Shown here in pieces: positions 51,539-61,017 of a DNA stretch of 64,000 nt; the stretch's first letter is position 1; every line of letters begins with the position of its first letter. The position numbers and the translations under genes are program-made. Source of the stretch: Alistipes sp. (GTDB taxonomy: Bacteria > Bacteroidota > Bacteroidia > Bacteroidales > Rikenellaceae); contig JAFXHE010000008.1 in NCBI GenBank assembly GCA_017536555.1, positions 62,001 to 126,000 on the forward strand, written 5' to 3'. Under the pieces are notes generated by a model. It did not search any database and was not told the origin of the DNA. It saw nothing but the letters and a program-made list of their open reading frames with translations.

Positions 51539-52153
51539 CTATCTTATAAAATTTGTCGCAATGCGATCCTCCATTTTAGGAGGCGTTACACTGTCGGCTG
51601 CAATCTTACGTAGCATCCACGCCATATTACGTGCCAGCGTACGCATCGTCTGCATACCCTCTCCGTCTTCGCGCGCCTCACCTGGAGCAGCTCCGTGAAC
51701 GCTATTCCAATACTGCGACGTAACAACGGGCATATTATTGATAGTAAAATACTTATTAAGTCTGTCAAAGGCGGCAGACGCACCTCCACGACGACACGCG
51801 ACAACTGCCGCAGCGGGCTTATACTGTAGGTGTCTACCCGACGCGCAGAATAGTCTATCGAGAAGGGCACACAGCGAGCCATTAGGCCCCGCATAGTAGA
51901 CAGGCGAGCCGACAACAAGCGCATCACACTCACGCACCTTTGCCTCAAGGAGGGTATATAGCGGGTCATTAAAGGCGCAACGTCCCATCTGCTTGCAGCT
52001 ATAACAGGCTATGCAGCCCTGAATGGGTCGCATACCTATATGAAATATCTCTGAATCAATACCCTCTTCGCGGAGCGTTGTAGCAACCTCCTGAAGTGCC
52101 TCATAGGTGTTTCCTGCCGAGCGAGGGCTTCCGTTTATAAGCAACACTTTCAT
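51539..52153 (-). CDS. Flavodoxin-family NAD(P)H-dependent FMN reductase
   Basis: A 204-aa protein. The FMN loop INGSPRSAGNTYEAL (about residues 6-20) and GSPVYYAGPNGSL (about 82-94) are typical of iron-sulfur flavoprotein / FMN reductase-like proteins. A cysteine set GCIACYSCKQMGRC (about 46-59) resembles the cluster-binding loop of those flavoproteins. Electron acceptor is unknown. The BirA gene lies 27 bp upstream on the same strand, so they may share the transcript. Confidence 0.82.
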   Translation of the reverse strand: MKVLLINGSPRSAGNTYEALQEVATTLREEGIDSEIFHIGMRPIQGCIACYSCKQMGRCAFNDPLYTLLEAKVRECDALVVGSPVYYAGPNGSLCALLDRLFCASGRHLQYKPAAAVVACRRGGASAAFDRLNKYFTINNMPVVTSQYWNSVHGAAPGEAREDGEGMQTMRTLARNMAWMLRKIAADSVTPPKMEDRIATNFIR

Positions 52154-52180
52154 AGTCGTAAGTTATTTATTATTATACGT

Positions 52181-52909
52181 TTATAATTTATGTGGCAGCA
52201 CAAACTCCACCTCTTTAAATGCGTATTCGCGCACTACGCCGTCGGTATGCTCTAACAACAGCTCTCCCGAGGGGCGCACCCCACGAATTGTAGCACGAAA
52301 GGTCTCGCCTGACGGGTAGGCATATGTATGCTCCTCGTTGAGGTGATACATCCTCTGACGATAACGCTCCTCGACACCTCTTTTATCGCCACCCTCAAGC
52401 AGCCCATACAGCGACTCAAGATGTCGCATAAAACAGCGTAAAACCTCCTCACGGTCAAACACTTCGCCACGCTCCAGAGCCATAGATGTTGGGTTGGGCA
52501 GCTCGGGCGAGAAGCTGCGTTGATTGACATTGATACCCACACCTACAATTGTGCGTGAGAGTCTATCTCCGAGCAACGTATGCTCTATAAGCACACCCAC
52601 AATCTTTCGGTCTTGAGCGTAGATATCATTCGTCCACTTTATGCGGCACTCTACACCATAGTCGGCAAGCGTATCGACAAGAGCAAGGGCTACGACCTCC
52701 GACAGAAGAAACTGCTCGACGATAGGCAGAAATGTTGGGGTTAAAACCACTGAAAAGGTGATATTTTCTCCTTCGTGGCTATGCCACGTATGTCCTCGCT
52801 GACCTCGCCCTGCGCTCTGGTGCTCCGCCCAAACAACGTCAAAATGCCCATATTGCGACCTCCGTGCATCATCATTTGTCGATGTTGTTTGCTCGATATG
52901 GTAAATCAT
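52181..52909 (-). CDS. birA: Biotin--[acetyl-CoA-carboxylase] ligase
   Basis: A 242-aa ligase that attaches biotin to biotin-dependent carboxylases. Motifs: TSTNDDARR, the biotin/adenylate loop AGRGQRGHTW (canonical GRGRxG), NITFSVVL, KWTNDIYAQDRKIVGVLIE and VGVGINVNQ. There is no N-terminal helix-turn-helix, so it would not be a repressor. A C-terminal SH3-like domain (about 195-242) is present. A minus-strand -7 box lies at 52937-52944. Confidence 0.92.
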   Translation of the reverse strand: MIYHIEQTTSTNDDARRSQYGHFDVVWAEHQSAGRGQRGHTWHSHEGENITFSVVLTPTFLPIVEQFLLSEVVALALVDTLADYGVECRIKWTNDIYAQDRKIVGVLIEHTLLGDRLSRTIVGVGINVNQRSFSPELPNPTSMALERGEVFDREEVLRCFMRHLESLYGLLEGGDKRGVEERYRQRMYHLNEEHTYAYPSGETFRATIRGVRPSGELLLEHTDGVVREYAFKEVEFVLPHKL

Positions 52910-52936
52910 AGTATTAAATCGTTGTTAAATGTTTGT

Positions 52937-52973
52937 CAAAGATAGGAAAATTCCTGCAAAAAGGGTATCTTTG
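52937..52973. promoter_or_regulatory. Divergent -7 boxes for birA and the glutaminyl cyclase gene
   Basis: The minus strand has TATCTTTG (52944-52937) toward birA and the plus strand TATCTTTG (52966-52973) toward the cyclase gene. No strong -33 elements are visible. Confidence 0.55.
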
Positions 52974-52996
52974 CGGGTGTATAATAAATATTTTGT

Positions 52997-53824
52997 ATGA
53001 AAAAGATAAAATACATATTGCTCATTGCTCTTTCGGTGGCTCTCTCGGGAGCGTGTGCAGGCAAGAGCAAGAGCGCAAAGAGTGTGTCGACAAATGTGCA
53101 GGTGGCAGAAGATAGGGGTAGTGAGGTGGTACAACCTGCCCTATACGACTACCGCATAGTAAAGCAGTATCCACACTCCAAGACGAGCTATACACAGGGC
53201 TTGCAGTTTGTCGACGGTGTTATGTGGGAGGGCACAGGACAGAATGGCAGATCGCACCTTCAGCGCATTGACCTCAACACGGGCGAGGTAGACATCGTTG
53301 CAACGCTCACTAAAGATGAGTTTGGCGAGGGCATAACACACTTCAAGGAGCAGATCTACCAGCTCACGTGGCTATCAAACATCGCCCACGTCTACGACAA
53401 GCAAGGCAACCACGTCAAGATGATACGCTATAAGGGTGAGGGTTGGGGTATAACAACCGATGGTGAGCATCTATATATGTCTGATGGTACATCGGTGATA
53501 CGCCGCATAAACCCCGATACGTTCAAGACCGAGAAGTCGATATGCGTAACACTTGGTGGTCAGCCTTTAGAGCTTATAAACGAACTTGAGTGGATAGATG
53601 GCAAGATATGGGCAAATGTCTATATGACCTACTCGATAGTTGTCATAGACCCCGAAACAGGTGTCGTCGAAGGATATGTCGATATGCCCGAGCTATACAC
53701 ATATCTCGACGATAACCCCGAGGCAGAGGCATTCAACGGCATCGCCTATGATGCTGCAACAGGTCATATCTTTGTGACAGGCAAGGATTGGTGCCGTCTA
53801 TTCGAAGTGGAGGTGATAAGATAG
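52997..53824 (+). CDS. Glutaminyl-peptide cyclotransferase, lipoprotein
   Basis: A 275-aa protein with a signal and lipobox LSGAC (Cys20). The remainder is the plant/bacterial-type five-bladed propeller QC: YPHSKTSYTQGLQFVDGVMW, GEGWGITTDGEHLYMSDG, NELEWIDGKIWANV and EAFNGIAYDAATGHIFVTGK are typical. It forms pyroglutamate at the N-terminus of exported peptides, probably in the periplasm or on the surface; many surface proteins of this phylum have N-terminal pyroglutamate after signal cleavage. Confidence 0.9.
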   Translation: MKKIKYILLIALSVALSGACAGKSKSAKSVSTNVQVAEDRGSEVVQPALYDYRIVKQYPHSKTSYTQGLQFVDGVMWEGTGQNGRSHLQRIDLNTGEVDIVATLTKDEFGEGITHFKEQIYQLTWLSNIAHVYDKQGNHVKMIRYKGEGWGITTDGEHLYMSDGTSVIRRINPDTFKTEKSICVTLGGQPLELINELEWIDGKIWANVYMTYSIVVIDPETGVVEGYVDMPELYTYLDDNPEAEAFNGIAYDAATGHIFVTGKDWCRLFEVEVIR

Positions 53825-53852
53825 TAGATCAATTTAAGAGAGACCGAAGATT

Positions 53853-54767
53853 ATGAGTGAGAAGATAAATAACGGCGTGGAGTCTATTTCAGAGTTGCTG
53901 CAACGCCGTATCGTTGTGGGTGATGCCGCCGTAGGCACAGCTCTTGTTGGCACACGCCGCGACCTTTGCCCCGACACATTGTCGATAACCGAGCCTGAAA
54001 AGGTGGTAGCACTACACGAGGCAGCAATCAACGCTGGTGCAAAGCTGATAACCTCAAACACCTTCCTTGCCGACCCACTTATGCTCAAGGAGTGTGGCGT
54101 AGAGTATAGCACCGAGCAGATTGTCGAGGCGGCGATAAAGGCTATACGCGCGGCTCAAGAGCGTAGCGGACGCAACATCTTCATTGCTGGCTCAATAGGG
54201 CCATCGGTGCGCAACATAACCCTCGCCATAGACCTTGACGAAGCAACACTGCGCGAGTCATATCGCACGCTCATAGCAGCCCTTGCACGCGAGGGTGTCG
54301 ACATCTTCCTCATCGAGAGCATTACCGATGTGCGCAATGCAGAGATTGCAGCCGAACTTTGCCGCGAGATTGCTCCTGACACCCCTATAATCTTCTCGGC
54401 TGTGCTATCAAAGATTGGCGGGCTGCTAATCTCGGGACGCAGCATAGAGAAGTATGTGGCAGATGTGGAGAAGTTTGAGCCTCTCGCCATAGGCTTCAAC
54501 TGCTCGACAGGCGTGAAGAGTGTTGTGGATAACATCGAGCTACTCACACGCTACACCAAACGCTATACCTACTGCTCGCCCTCGGCAGGTATCCCCGATA
54601 ACAAGGGTCGCTACGCCGAGAGCGTTAAGAGACATACCGAGACTCTGCGCACGGCTGCCGAGCGCGGACTACTCAACATCGTGGGTGGCTGCTGTGGCAC
54701 AACGGCAGAGTACACACGCAGTGTGGCACAGATGGCACGACACTATAAACCGCGTAAAACAGAGTAA
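53853..54767 (+). CDS. Homocysteine S-methyltransferase domain protein
   Basis: A 304-aa single-domain protein. It has GDAAVGTALVG near the start, ITSNTFLADP, and the zinc cysteines in GFNCSTG and GGCCGTT, typical of the N-terminal homocysteine-binding domain of methionine synthase and of betaine- and S-methylmethionine-dependent enzymes. It lacks cobalamin and folate domains, so either it works alone with a small methyl donor or it partners a separate protein. It begins 28 bp after the cyclase gene and the M20 gene follows after 2 bp. Confidence 0.85.
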   Translation: MSEKINNGVESISELLQRRIVVGDAAVGTALVGTRRDLCPDTLSITEPEKVVALHEAAINAGAKLITSNTFLADPLMLKECGVEYSTEQIVEAAIKAIRAAQERSGRNIFIAGSIGPSVRNITLAIDLDEATLRESYRTLIAALAREGVDIFLIESITDVRNAEIAAELCREIAPDTPIIFSAVLSKIGGLLISGRSIEKYVADVEKFEPLAIGFNCSTGVKSVVDNIELLTRYTKRYTYCSPSAGIPDNKGRYAESVKRHTETLRTAAERGLLNIVGGCCGTTAEYTRSVAQMARHYKPRKTE

Positions 54768-54769
54768 CT

Positions 54770-55876
54770 ATGAATAGCATAGAGTTTCGCCGACACCTAC
54801 ACCAGCACCCCGAGCTATCATTCAAAGAGGTGGAGACACAACGTTTCATTATGGAGAGTCTTAATGCCGAAGGCATAGAGTGTCGCCCCATAGCCCAGAC
54901 GGGTGTACTCGCCAAGATTGAGGGCAAGCGAGGCAACCTTAAGCGCGCAGTAGTGCTGCGTGCCGACATTGATGCGCTGCCTATTGTTGAGCGCACAGAC
55001 CTCTGTTTTAAGTCGACAAACGAGGGCGTTATGCACGCCTGCGGTCACGATATGCACGCGGCAATACTCTTTGGCGTACTGCAAGATATGGTGCGTGAGC
55101 GCGACTTTGAAGGCACCCTCTTTGGCGTGTTCCAACCTGGAGAGGAGCTAAATCCTGGCGGGGCATCTCTGGTATTAGGCGAGGAGCCGTTCAGCGGGTA
55201 CAATGTCGCTGCTGTCATCGGGGAGCACGTCGACGCGACGCTCGAAGTTGGCGAAGTAGGCTTCTGCCCAGGTCGGTTTATGGCAGCTAATGACGAGCTG
55301 CGTTTCACGATAAAGGGTCGTGGCGGACACGCAGCACGACGTGATAAGGTCGACGACACGGTGAGTGCTATGTGTGATATGGTGCTACGCACAACGGCAC
55401 TAAACAGCCCCGATAGCGTAGTATCTGTAGGTCGCTTCATTGCCGAAGGTGCCACAAATGTTATTCCCAGCACCGTCAAGACCGAGGGCACAATGCGCAC
55501 CTTTGGCGCGGAGGAGCGCGAGAAGATACACGCGCTCATAGCAGCCAATGCACGCGAAGTGGAGGCGCGCTATGGTGTTACAGTCGATGTAGATATCAAC
55601 CACGGCTACCCCAGCGTAGTGAACGACATAGCATTGACCTACGAGGCTATGATAGTAGCCGACGATGAGGGCATCAGAGTACGTGAGCTTGCTCCAATAC
55701 CTATGGCAGAGGATTTCGGCTACTACTCGACACGCTATGCATCGCTCTTCTACCGCTTGGGCGTAGGCACCGAGGCTGGAATGGCACATACCGAGAGCTT
55801 CTCGCCCAATGAGGAGGCTATAGCTATTGGCGAGAGGCTGATGCGCCGATTAGCCCTCCACATACTAAATAAATAG
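54770..55876 (+). CDS. M20-family amidohydrolase (IAA-amino acid hydrolase-like)
   Basis: A 368-aa dinuclear metallohydrolase of the M20D group. The pattern HQHPELSFKEVET, DIDALPIVE, CGHDMHAAI (metal His and Asp), GEELNPGGA, a second-domain segment AANDELRFTIKGRGGHAA and the late ligand in AMAHTESF-like GMAHTESFSP are seen. The group removes acyl or aminoacyl groups from amides, for example hippurate or N-acyl-amino acids; the substrate is unknown. It begins 2 bp after the methyltransferase gene and ends 9 bp before rnr. Confidence 0.88.
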   Translation: MNSIEFRRHLHQHPELSFKEVETQRFIMESLNAEGIECRPIAQTGVLAKIEGKRGNLKRAVVLRADIDALPIVERTDLCFKSTNEGVMHACGHDMHAAILFGVLQDMVRERDFEGTLFGVFQPGEELNPGGASLVLGEEPFSGYNVAAVIGEHVDATLEVGEVGFCPGRFMAANDELRFTIKGRGGHAARRDKVDDTVSAMCDMVLRTTALNSPDSVVSVGRFIAEGATNVIPSTVKTEGTMRTFGAEEREKIHALIAANAREVEARYGVTVDVDINHGYPSVVNDIALTYEAMIVADDEGIRVRELAPIPMAEDFGYYSTRYASLFYRLGVGTEAGMAHTESFSPNEEAIAIGERLMRRLALHILNK

Positions 55877-55885
55877 CAGAAAAAG

Positions 55886-58036
55886 ATGGCAAAACGCGAT
55901 AAAAAGAGGGGACGCACACGCGATGAGCGTGCCTCGTTCATCGTGGATATGTTCCGCGAGTTCCCCGACAACAAGTTTTCATTAAAACATCTCGCCGCAG
56001 CATCGGGTGGTGCCGACAGGGATGGTCGCACTATGACCTTCGCCATAGTAAGGCAACTTATCGACGAGGGGTATGTCGAGGAGGTGTCACGCAGCAAATA
56101 TCGCTTGGCACGCACAGCCCTACCCCGCTTCGAGGGTGTGGTTACAGGGATGACCCCAGGGGCATTGTACGTAAGTGTCGAGGGTATGGAGAGCGACATA
56201 TACGTATCGCGCCGCAACGCCACAGGTGCTCTGGAGGGTGACCGCGTAAGTATCGTTGTGGTACGCCGCCAGCGCGATGGCGATATGGAGGGTAACATCG
56301 TGGAGGTTGTGGAGCGTAGCACCAAGCCCTACGTTGGCGAGGTGAGGCTCACCACAAATGGCATCTTTGTCACACCCGACAACCGCCGTCTCGACACAGA
56401 CATCTACCTTCAGCGCAGGCTCTACCCACAAGTTGAGGAGGGCGATAAGGTATCTGTGAAGGTTGTGCGCTGGGATGAGGGCGACAGGCTACCACAGGGA
56501 GAGCTTATAGAGCGTCTTGGCAAGGCGGGAGATAATGATACCGAGATGCACGCCATACTTGCCGAGTTCGACCTACCCTACCACTTCCGTAGAGAGGTAG
56601 AGGAGGCCGCAGAGCGCATATCGGGCAAGATAACAGCCGAGGAGATAGCTCGTCGCCGCGATATGCGTGACCGCGTAACATTTACCATAGACCCTGCCGA
56701 TGCTAAAGACTTCGATGATGCCCTCTCTATCACGCCGTTGCAAGATGGTGTATGGGAGATAGGCGTTCATATTGCCGACGTTTCACACTATGTCACACCT
56801 GGCTCAATTGTCGATAACGAGGCGGTGGAGCGCGCAACATCGGTCTACCTCGTAGACCGCACAGTGCCTATGCTCCCAGAGAGGTTGTGTAACGACCTGT
56901 GTTCGCTACGTCCGCACGAAGATAAGCTCTGCTTCTCGGCAGTCTTCACACTTAACGAGCAACTCGACATCCTCGACGAGTGGTTTGGACGCACGGTGAT
57001 ACACTCCAACCGCCGCTTTGCATACGAGGAGGCACAGCAGATAATCGAAGGAGGTGCAGGCGACTTTGCCACAGAGATACTCACACTCAACCGCTTGGCG
57101 CAAGAGTTGCGCAAGCAACGTTTCAAGCACGGAGCAATAGCCTTTGAGCGCGACGAGGTACGTTTCAATCTCGATGAGAAGGGTCGCCCCATAGGTGTTT
57201 ATACCAAAGTGCAGAAGGAGGCAAACCAACTTATCGAGGAGTTTATGCTCTTGGCAAATAGACGCGTGGCAGAGTTCTGTGCCTACCGCCTGTCCAACGG
57301 ACGCCGCGTAGCACGCCCAATGGTATTTCGCGTACACGACGAGCCTTCCGAGGATAAGCTAACACGCTTCCGCGACTTTGCGCTACGCTTCGGGCACTAC
57401 TTCAAGGCAACAAAGGGCAGAGCCGTTGCCAAAGAGATGAACAAACTACTCGGCTCAATAGCTGGCAACGCCGAGGCAAATGCTATAACAACACTCGCGG
57501 TACGCAGTATGTCAAAGGCGATATACACTACCGACAATATTGGTCACTATGGTCTTGCCTTCACGCACTATACGCACTTCACGTCACCCATACGTCGCTA
57601 CCCCGACATTATGGTACACCGACTTTTAGCGTCATATCTCGCTGGCGACAAGCGTGCCGACAAGAGTTACCTTGAGCAGATGTGCGTACACTCCACCGAG
57701 CGTGAGATAGTGGCCTCGGAGGCAGAGCGCGCAAGCATCAAGTATAAGATGGCGGAGTTTATGAAGGATCACATAGGCGAGGAGTTCGATGGCGTTGTCT
57801 CGGGTATGACCGAGTGGGGTATGTATGTTGAGCTAAACGACACGCACGTTGAGGGTATGGCATATCTGCGCAATATCGACAGCGATGACTATTATTACTT
57901 CGACCAAGCACGCTACGAGGTTGTGGGACGCTCGTCGGGTCTACGTTTCACGTTAGGCACACCCGTTCGAATACGCGTAATCGACGTAAACCTCAACCGC
58001 CGAACACTCGATTTTAAGCTGATAATAAATAGATAA
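55886..58036 (+). CDS. rnr: Ribonuclease R
   Basis: A 716-aa processive 3'-to-5' exoribonuclease. A basic helix-turn-helix-like N-terminus (about residues 1-75) precedes two cold-shock-type OB folds, the RNB catalytic domain (about 245-580) with DPADAKDFDDALSI carrying the Mg-binding aspartates, and a C-terminal S1 domain (about 625-710). VPMLPERLCNDLCSLRP and YTHFTSPIRRYPD are conserved. The length is within the family range. It lies in the run from 53 kb to the MqnC gene. Confidence 0.95.
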   Translation: MAKRDKKRGRTRDERASFIVDMFREFPDNKFSLKHLAAASGGADRDGRTMTFAIVRQLIDEGYVEEVSRSKYRLARTALPRFEGVVTGMTPGALYVSVEGMESDIYVSRRNATGALEGDRVSIVVVRRQRDGDMEGNIVEVVERSTKPYVGEVRLTTNGIFVTPDNRRLDTDIYLQRRLYPQVEEGDKVSVKVVRWDEGDRLPQGELIERLGKAGDNDTEMHAILAEFDLPYHFRREVEEAAERISGKITAEEIARRRDMRDRVTFTIDPADAKDFDDALSITPLQDGVWEIGVHIADVSHYVTPGSIVDNEAVERATSVYLVDRTVPMLPERLCNDLCSLRPHEDKLCFSAVFTLNEQLDILDEWFGRTVIHSNRRFAYEEAQQIIEGGAGDFATEILTLNRLAQELRKQRFKHGAIAFERDEVRFNLDEKGRPIGVYTKVQKEANQLIEEFMLLANRRVAEFCAYRLSNGRRVARPMVFRVHDEPSEDKLTRFRDFALRFGHYFKATKGRAVAKEMNKLLGSIAGNAEANAITTLAVRSMSKAIYTTDNIGHYGLAFTHYTHFTSPIRRYPDIMVHRLLASYLAGDKRADKSYLEQMCVHSTEREIVASEAERASIKYKMAEFMKDHIGEEFDGVVSGMTEWGMYVELNDTHVEGMAYLRNIDSDDYYYFDQARYEVVGRSSGLRFTLGTPVRIRVIDVNLNRRTLDFKLIINR

Positions 58037-58047
58037 TATCACTCAAT

Positions 58048-59145
58048 ATGAGCAATATAGACGACATTCTCGAGAAGGCTCTCGTGGGCGAGGAGCTTAC
58101 GCGCGACGAGGCATACAGACTATACGACGATGCGCCATTGCAGCTGCTGTGTAGCGTTGCCGACACGTTGCGACGCTCGAAAGTTGATGACCCCGAGGTT
58201 GTTACGTGGCAGATAGACCGCAACGTAAACATTACCAATGTATGTAAGTCGGGTTGTCGCTTCTGCAACTTTCACTGCAAACCCCACGAGGAGGAGAGGG
58301 CATATATTACCACTATGGCAGAGTATCGCCAGAAGATTGACGAGGCTATAGCTATGGGTGCCGACCAGCTGTTGTTACAGGGTGGTCTACACCCGCGCCT
58401 CGGCATAGACTTCTACGAGACCCTATTCAGACAGATAAAGAGGGAGTACCCCACACTGAGGCTCAATGCACTCGGCGCACCCGAGATTTCGCACATAGCA
58501 CAGATAAGCAAGCTCACGACTGTTGAGGTTCTGACACGCCTACGTAGTGCAGGTCTCGACACGTTGCCAGGTGCAGGCGCAGAGATACTGTCGGACGACG
58601 TGCGTAGACGCATATCGCCAGCCAAGCCCTCTGCAAGAGAGTGGGTTAGAGTGATGCACGAGGCACACAAACTGAATATTCCCACTACGGCAACAATGAT
58701 GTATGGTCACGTGGAGACACCCCATCAGAGGGTTGACCACCTTATAACGCTGCGCGACCTTCAGGCACTTAAGCCCGCGTCATCACGAGGCTTCACAGCA
58801 TTTATCCCGTGGGTATTCTGCCCCACAGGCACCGAGCTGGAGCGTAGCGGCGTGTCGCCACGCTTCTCGGCAACGGAGTATCTACGCATTATAGCTATGA
58901 GCCGCATAGTGCTACACAACATTCGTAATATTCAGGCATCGTGGCTCACCGTGGGCAAGGATGTTGCCGAAATAGCACTACACAGCGGTGCAAACGATAT
59001 GGGCTCGATAATGATTGAGGAGAATGTGGTGTCGAGTGCTGGCGCAACAACGCGCTTCGACAAGGAGGCGATGATGGCAACGATACGTCGTGCAGGTTTC
59101 ACCCCTCGACTACGCGACCAGCTGTATAACTACCGCGACGCGTAG
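58048..59145 (+). CDS. mqnC: Cyclic dehypoxanthine futalosine synthase (MqnC-type radical SAM)
   Basis: A 365-aa radical SAM enzyme that cyclises dehypoxanthine futalosine in the menaquinone route. The iron-sulfur motif is CKSGCRFCNFHC, with the CxxxCxxC set, followed by GADQLLLQGGLHP, PGAGAEILSDDVRR and a Met/Gly-rich MMYGHVETPHQRVDHL, all typical of the MqnC/MqnE/CofH group. The HPRLGIDFYE and the tail NDMGSIMIEENVVSSAG support MqnC over MqnE. It begins 11 bp after rnr. This implies the futalosine pathway, although the other mqn genes are outside the window. Confidence 0.88.
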   Translation: MSNIDDILEKALVGEELTRDEAYRLYDDAPLQLLCSVADTLRRSKVDDPEVVTWQIDRNVNITNVCKSGCRFCNFHCKPHEEERAYITTMAEYRQKIDEAIAMGADQLLLQGGLHPRLGIDFYETLFRQIKREYPTLRLNALGAPEISHIAQISKLTTVEVLTRLRSAGLDTLPGAGAEILSDDVRRRISPAKPSAREWVRVMHEAHKLNIPTTATMMYGHVETPHQRVDHLITLRDLQALKPASSRGFTAFIPWVFCPTGTELERSGVSPRFSATEYLRIIAMSRIVLHNIRNIQASWLTVGKDVAEIALHSGANDMGSIMIEENVVSSAGATTRFDKEAMMATIRRAGFTPRLRDQLYNYRDA

Positions 59146-59180
59146 CAACACATATAGCGTCGCGTAGCTAAAGCTACGAA

Positions 59181-59214
59181 TTTGCAATATTTTAAATTCT
59201 TTTTAGTATCTTTG
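59181..59214 (+). promoter_or_regulatory. Promoter of lysS
   Basis: TTTG (59181-59184), a 22-bp spacer and TATCTTTG (59207-59214); the start codon of lysS is 34 bp further. A small hairpin CGTAGC/GCTACG (59163-59178) directly upstream may end the mqnC transcript. Confidence 0.65.
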
Positions 59215-59248
59215 CCGGAAATTAGGAGTAACTAAAACACGATATATT

Positions 59249-60982
59249 ATGACAATTGAACTCAGCGAACAGGAACAGCTGCGCCGCCAATCACTCAAGG
59301 CACTGCGCGAACTGGGTATAAACCCCTACCCAGCAGCACGTTATGAGGTAAACGCTACAGCACGTGAAATCGCCGATAACTTTAGTGCCGAGGCTGGCAA
59401 CTACCAGCAGGTATCTATCGCAGGACGTATTATGAGCCGCCGTATTATGGGCTCGGCATCGTTCTTCGAGTTGCAGGACTCGACAGGTCGTATTCAGGTC
59501 TACATTCGCCGTGATGACATCTGCCCCGAGGGTGACCCTACACTATATAACACCGTATTCAAGAAGTTGCTTGACATTGGCGACTTTATCGGTGTAGAGG
59601 GCTTTGCTTTCTTGACAAACACTGGCGAGTTATCGGTACACTGCCAGAAGTTTACCGTGCTCTCAAAGTCGGTGCGTCCGTTGCCCGTTGTAAAGCAGAA
59701 GGATGGTCAGACTTTTGATGCACTCACCGACCCCGAGGTGCGCTATCGCCAGCGTTACCTTGACCTTGTGGTAAATCCCCACGTTAAGGATACATTTGTA
59801 AAGCGCGCCAAGATTATGCAGACTATGCGCGATTTCTTCAATGAGCGTGGCTACCTCGAGGTGGAGACACCCATCTTGCAACCCATTCCTGGTGGTGCTT
59901 CGGCTCGTCCCTTCATCACACACCACAACGCTCTCGACATCGACTTCTATATGCGTATAGCTACCGAGCTCTACCTGAAGCGTCTTATCGTAGGTGGTTT
60001 TGACGGCGTATATGAGTTTGGCAAAAACTTCCGTAACGAGGGTATGGATCGCACGCACAACCCAGAGTTTACTTGTATGGAGATATACGTTGCCTACAAG
60101 GACTATATCTGGATGCAGGAGTTCACCGAGCAGATGTTGGAGCGCGTAGCAACAGCCGTTAACGGCACTACTGACGTGGTTCTCGACGGCAAGACAATAT
60201 CATTCAAGGCACCCTTCCGCCGTGTGACAATGACAGATGCTATCAAGGAGCGCACAGGTTACGACATCACAGGACAGACAGAGGAGCAGTTGCGTGAGGC
60301 GTGCAAGCGTCTTAACGTGGAGATTGACGACACTATGGGTAAGGGAAAGCTCATCGACGCTATCTTCGGACAGTACTGCGAGGAGCACCTCGTACAGCCT
60401 ACATTCGTCACAGACTACCCTATCGAGATGTCGCCATTGTGTAAGCGTCACCGCGACAACGAGGAGCTTACGGAGCGTTTCGAGTTGTTCGTAAATGGTA
60501 AGGAGTTGTGTAATGCCTACTCGGAGCTTAACGACCCCATCGACCAGCTTGAGCGTTTCCAGGAGCAGATGCGCCTATCGGAGAAGGGCGACGACGAGGC
60601 TATGGTTATCGATATGGACTTTGTTCGCGCACTTGAGTACGGTATGCCCTCTTGCTCGGGTATGGGTATCGGCATCGACCGCTTGACAATGTTTATGACA
60701 GGCGAGACATCAATTCAGGATGTACTCTTCTTCCCCACAATGCGTCCCGAGAAGAAGGTTGTTGCTGATAGCGAGGAGGTATACACCGAGGCGGGTATTC
60801 CGCAGGAGTGGGTAGCCGTCGTACAGAAGATGGGGTACATCACACTTGAGGCTTTTGAGAATACAGCCAAGACGGGTGGTATGAAGCTCTTCAACGATCT
60901 CTGTGGCTTCAACAAGAAGAATAAGCTCGGTCTGCCAACCGCCGACATCAAGGCGTGGATAGAGTCAAAGAGAGAGCAATAA
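59249..60982 (+). CDS. lysS: Lysyl-tRNA synthetase, class II
   Basis: A 577-aa synthetase. The N-terminal anticodon-binding OB fold (about residues 55-170) precedes the catalytic core with motif 1 (FNERGYLEVETPILQPIPGG), motif 2 (GKNFRNEGMDRTHNPEFTCM) and motif 3 (GMGIGIDRLTMFMTG). About 70 extra C-terminal residues after motif 3 (EWVAVVQKMGYITLEAFEN) match the extension of Bacteroides-type LysRS. Codons are biased toward a highly expressed pattern. The tpiA start is 35 bp downstream. Confidence 0.96.
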   Translation: MTIELSEQEQLRRQSLKALRELGINPYPAARYEVNATAREIADNFSAEAGNYQQVSIAGRIMSRRIMGSASFFELQDSTGRIQVYIRRDDICPEGDPTLYNTVFKKLLDIGDFIGVEGFAFLTNTGELSVHCQKFTVLSKSVRPLPVVKQKDGQTFDALTDPEVRYRQRYLDLVVNPHVKDTFVKRAKIMQTMRDFFNERGYLEVETPILQPIPGGASARPFITHHNALDIDFYMRIATELYLKRLIVGGFDGVYEFGKNFRNEGMDRTHNPEFTCMEIYVAYKDYIWMQEFTEQMLERVATAVNGTTDVVLDGKTISFKAPFRRVTMTDAIKERTGYDITGQTEEQLREACKRLNVEIDDTMGKGKLIDAIFGQYCEEHLVQPTFVTDYPIEMSPLCKRHRDNEELTERFELFVNGKELCNAYSELNDPIDQLERFQEQMRLSEKGDDEAMVIDMDFVRALEYGMPSCSGMGIGIDRLTMFMTGETSIQDVLFFPTMRPEKKVVADSEEVYTEAGIPQEWVAVVQKMGYITLEAFENTAKTGGMKLFNDLCGFNKKNKLGLPTADIKAWIESKREQ

Positions 60983-61017
60983 CATTTTGTAAACTATCGT
61001 ATAAAACGAATATAACT

